Shown here in pieces: positions 62,047 to 64,000 of a DNA stretch of 64,000 nucleotides. Both the position numbers and the translations under genes were made by a program. Numbering within the stretch: position 1 is the stretch's first letter; each line of letters starts with the position of its first letter. A model generated the notes under the pieces. That model made no database searches, was not told the DNA's origin, and worked only from the letters and a program-made list of their open reading frames with translations. The stretch comes from Cellulomonas timonensis (GTDB lineage: Bacteria; Actinomycetota; Actinomycetes; Actinomycetales; Cellulomonadaceae). The DNA is taken from NCBI RefSeq assembly GCF_900046455.1, contig NZ_FCOT01000010.1, positions 310,001 through 374,000 on the forward strand, given 5' to 3'.

Positions 62047-62865
62047 GTGACCACCCCGCACGCACACCCTCACCACGACGGGCCAGGGCCGACGACGACG
62101 CCCTCGGCCCGACGGCGGATCCCGCTCCGGACAGCCTGCGCTGAGCCCCACCACTGCCCGGCGCCGGTCCGGATGCGCGTCCTGGGGAACGTGCCGCTGT
62201 TCGCCGGCCTTTCGACGTCAGAGCTCGAGGCCATCGACGCCCGGATGGTCTCGCTCGCCTGGCCCGCCGGCGGCCAGGTGTTCACCGCCGGCGCCCCCGC
62301 CGACCACCTGTACGTGCTGGCCTCCGGCCGGGTGAAGGTCTCCCAGCCGACCGACGGCGGGCGCGAGATCGTCGTCGACCTGCTCACCCCGGGCGATCTC
62401 TTCGGGACCCTGACCACCCTCGGCGACCCGACCTACCCGGAGACAGCCGAGGCCCTCACCACCACCTGCGCCCTGCGGATCGACCCCACCGCGTTCCGCG
62501 CCGTGCTCACCGAGCACCCGACGGTCGCCCTGCGGGTGCTCGACGACGTCGCGGCGCGCCTCGCCCGAGCCCGCTCCGACCTGGGCCGCCACTCCACCGA
62601 CACCGTGGCGCAACGCGTCGCCGCGACACTTCTCCGCCTCGCGGACAAGCTCGGGCAGGAACGGGCCGACGACGGCGGGACCCTGCTCCAGATCCCGCTC
62701 TCCCGCGCCGACCTCGCCGGGATGACCGGCTCGACGCCCGAGTCCGTGTCCCGGGTGATGAGCAGGCTCCGCAAGGACCGGGTCATCGACTCGGGCCGCC
62801 GCTGGACGGCGGTCCTCGACCGGGACCGCCTGGCTGACGTCGCCGCGGGGTCATCGGGACGGTAG
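62047..62865 (+). CDS. Crp/Fnr-family transcriptional regulator
   Basis: 272 residues: a roughly 45-residue head with two Cys (CAEPHHC), a cyclic-nucleotide-binding-like beta barrel (LYVLASGRVKVSQPTDGGRE, then LTPGDLFGTLTTLG) and a C-terminal HTH (LAGMTGSTPESVSRVMSRLR). The GTG start follows AGGAGACG. Divergent from the HMA/P-type ATPase pair, so regulation of metal export is the simplest idea. Whether the Cys residues bind a metal or cluster is not shown. Confidence 0.88.
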   Translation: MTTPHAHPHHDGPGPTTTPSARRRIPLRTACAEPHHCPAPVRMRVLGNVPLFAGLSTSELEAIDARMVSLAWPAGGQVFTAGAPADHLYVLASGRVKVSQPTDGGREIVVDLLTPGDLFGTLTTLGDPTYPETAEALTTTCALRIDPTAFRAVLTEHPTVALRVLDDVAARLARARSDLGRHSTDTVAQRVAATLLRLADKLGQERADDGGTLLQIPLSRADLAGMTGSTPESVSRVMSRLRKDRVIDSGRRWTAVLDRDRLADVAAGSSGR

Positions 62866-62893
62866 GCCCCAGCGACGGCGCCTGCCCCTGGGC

Positions 62894-63241
62894 CTACCGC
62901 GCCCTGGTCGGCTCCGCAGCGGGCTCCACGCCCGTCACCGTCGTCAGGAGGAACACCGCGTCCTCCTCGGCCCGCACGGCATGTCGAAGGTGCGTGAGCA
63001 GCGCGACCTCGCCCGCGGCCACCTCGTCAACCTCCATGCCGGTGACCTTCACCCGGCCCACCAGCACCTGCAGGCTGGCCGCGCTGGGCGAGTTGTGCTC
63101 CGCGAGCTCCGTGCCCGCCACCAGGGCGATGACGGTTTGCCGCAGCGGGCCGTCATGCAGCAGGAGCTCGGCGCTGCGGCCGTTGTCGGATGTGCGGGCG
63201 GCGTCGAGGTGCGACTGGGTGAGAAGGCTCAGGTTGGCCAT
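62894..63241 (-). CDS. small cupin-domain protein
   Basis: 115 residues, single cupin barrel: LAEHNSPSAASLQVLVGRVK and VALLTHLRHAVRAEEDAVFL. The first motif keeps only one His. GGAGG precedes the ATG. Function unknown. Confidence 0.8.
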   Translation of the reverse strand: MANLSLLTQSHLDAARTSDNGRSAELLLHDGPLRQTVIALVAGTELAEHNSPSAASLQVLVGRVKVTGMEVDEVAAGEVALLTHLRHAVRAEEDAVFLLTTVTGVEPAAEPTRAR

Positions 63242-63310
63242 GTGTCCTCCAAGGTCACGCCGAGCGTAGGGCCCGGCGGCACGTGCAGGCCTGGGGCGGC
63301 GGTGAGCCGC

Positions 63311-63994
63311 TCACACCTCGAACACGTACCCCATCCCCGGTTGGGTCAGCAGGTGCCGCGGGTGCGACGGGTCCACCTCGAGTTTCCGCCGCAACTGCGC
63401 GGCGTAGACCCGCAGGTACCCCGTCTCGTTCGTGTAGGCGGGCCCCCACACCTCGAGCAGCAGCTGCTCGCGTGACACGAGCCGTCCACGGTTGCGGACC
63501 AGCACCTCGACGAGCGCCCATTCGGTGGGGCTGAGCCGCACCTCGGCGCCGGCGCGCAGCACTCGGCGCCGGGCGAGGTCGATGGCCAGCTCCCCCGCCT
63601 CGACCACGGCCTCCGCGACATCGCTGGGGGCGGCGCGGCGCACGGCGGCCCGCAGGCGGGCGAGGAGCTCGTTCATGGCGAAGGGCTTGGTCACGTAGTC
63701 GTCGGCGCCGGCGTCGAGGGCCTCGACCTTGTCCTCGCCGTGCTGCCGGGCGGACAGCACCACCACGGGCACCCGGCTCCAGCCGCGGATGCCGGCCAGC
63801 ACGTCCAGGCCGCCGATATCGGGCAGGCCCAGGTCGAGCAGCACGACGTCGGGCCGCCAGGACGCGGCGAGGTCCAGGGCGTGGGCGCCGTCGGTGGCAG
63901 TGGCGACCTCCCAGCCGTGGGCGCGCAGGTTGATGGCCAGGGCCCGCACGAGGCCGGGCTCGTCATCGACCACGAGCACCCTGGATCCGGTCAT
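63311..63994 (-). CDS. OmpR-family response regulator (KdpE-like)
   Basis: 227 residues: receiver domain (about 1-115) with VDDEPG, phospho-acceptor Asp in VVLLDLGLPDI and Lys in DDYVTKPF; winged-helix DNA-binding domain (about 125-227) with LSPTEWALVEVLVRN and GYLRVYAAQLRRKLE. The VNETGYLRVY-like and GMGYVFEV features point to KdpE, controller of potassium uptake. The sensor kinase (KdpD) and kdp operon would lie beyond the window edge. Confidence 0.85.
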   Translation of the reverse strand: MTGSRVLVVDDEPGLVRALAINLRAHGWEVATATDGAHALDLAASWRPDVVLLDLGLPDIGGLDVLAGIRGWSRVPVVVLSARQHGEDKVEALDAGADDYVTKPFAMNELLARLRAAVRRAAPSDVAEAVVEAGELAIDLARRRVLRAGAEVRLSPTEWALVEVLVRNRGRLVSREQLLLEVWGPAYTNETGYLRVYAAQLRRKLEVDPSHPRHLLTQPGMGYVFEV

Positions 63995-64000
63995 GGGCCC

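Noticed and set aside
1-64000. Mobile elements, tRNA genes, rRNA genes or CRISPR arrays
   Set aside because: I saw no transposase or integrase motifs, no long terminal inverted repeats, no tRNA-like CCA ends with cloverleaf patterns, and no regularly spaced repeats. The three gene junctions lack visible insertion-sequence remnants.

Overview
The window is very GC-rich, dense in genes and strongly biased to G or C at third codon positions. It carries actinobacterial family types: an Asp23/DUF6286 envelope cassette, a CE1758/CE1759-type flavin oxidoreductase pair, DUF6457, many GTG starts and many leaderless TANNNT-type starts. I infer a Micrococcales-like actinobacterium (for example Cellulomonadaceae). 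That is an inference from gene content, not a match. I see no rRNA, tRNA, CRISPR array, transposase or integrase.

Layout. 1-6.8 kb: an esterase, a cysteine-bearing HTH regulator and most of a molybdenum-cofactor set (mog, moaA, DUF6457, mobA, moeA) with a ChaA-type cation/proton antiporter between them. 6.9-15.1 kb: an acidic tandem-repeat protein, an unknown helical protein, mqo, three tandem DUF1275 membrane proteins, an SGNH esterase, a carbon-nitrogen hydrolase and a flavin reductase/LLM oxidoreductase pair. 15.2-21.5 kb: an amino-acid-type ABC uptake operon with RidA and an acetamidase/formamidase, divergent from a GntR regulator and a fourth DUF1275 gene. A perfect 20-bp inverted repeat marks the shared promoter region. 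21.2-27 kb: a six-gene Asp23/Gls24 envelope operon, then a small membrane protein and a secreted YhgE/Pip-like repeat protein. 27-35 kb: a lipoprotein, a stand-alone LigD-type polymerase, a CynX-like transporter, a sugar ABC operon and purT.

35-41.4 kb is the most distinctive block. A three-gene operon encodes an EPSP-synthase/acyl-CoA-ligase fusion, an acyl-CoA dehydrogenase and a 2,4-dienoyl-CoA-reductase-like flavoenzyme. This combination and order match what I recall of the cyclohexanecarboxyl-CoA genes (plmJK-L-M; ansJ/K/L/M) that convert shikimate to a cyclohexyl starter unit. It probably supplies an omega-cyclohexyl fatty acid or a cyclohexyl-primed product here. 41.5-45.7 kb holds small genes, a Stealth phosphotransferase, a metallophosphoesterase and zinc-free L31.

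45.8-59.6 kb is an accessory, natural-product-like region: NRPS with a degenerate condensation domain, SyrP-like dioxygenase, asparagine synthetase, LysE and MFS exporters, GNAT, methyltransferase, FAD oxidase, ABC exporter, phosphopantetheinyl transferase, NDK-like protein and cupin. Three abrupt junctions (near 46,650, 47,595 and 57,437) each join two same-strand genes whose facing ends are missing or clipped. They point to internal deletions or assembly joins. 59.6-64 kb: a metal P-type ATPase with its HMA chaperone, a divergent Crp/Fnr regulator, a cupin and a KdpE-like response regulator.
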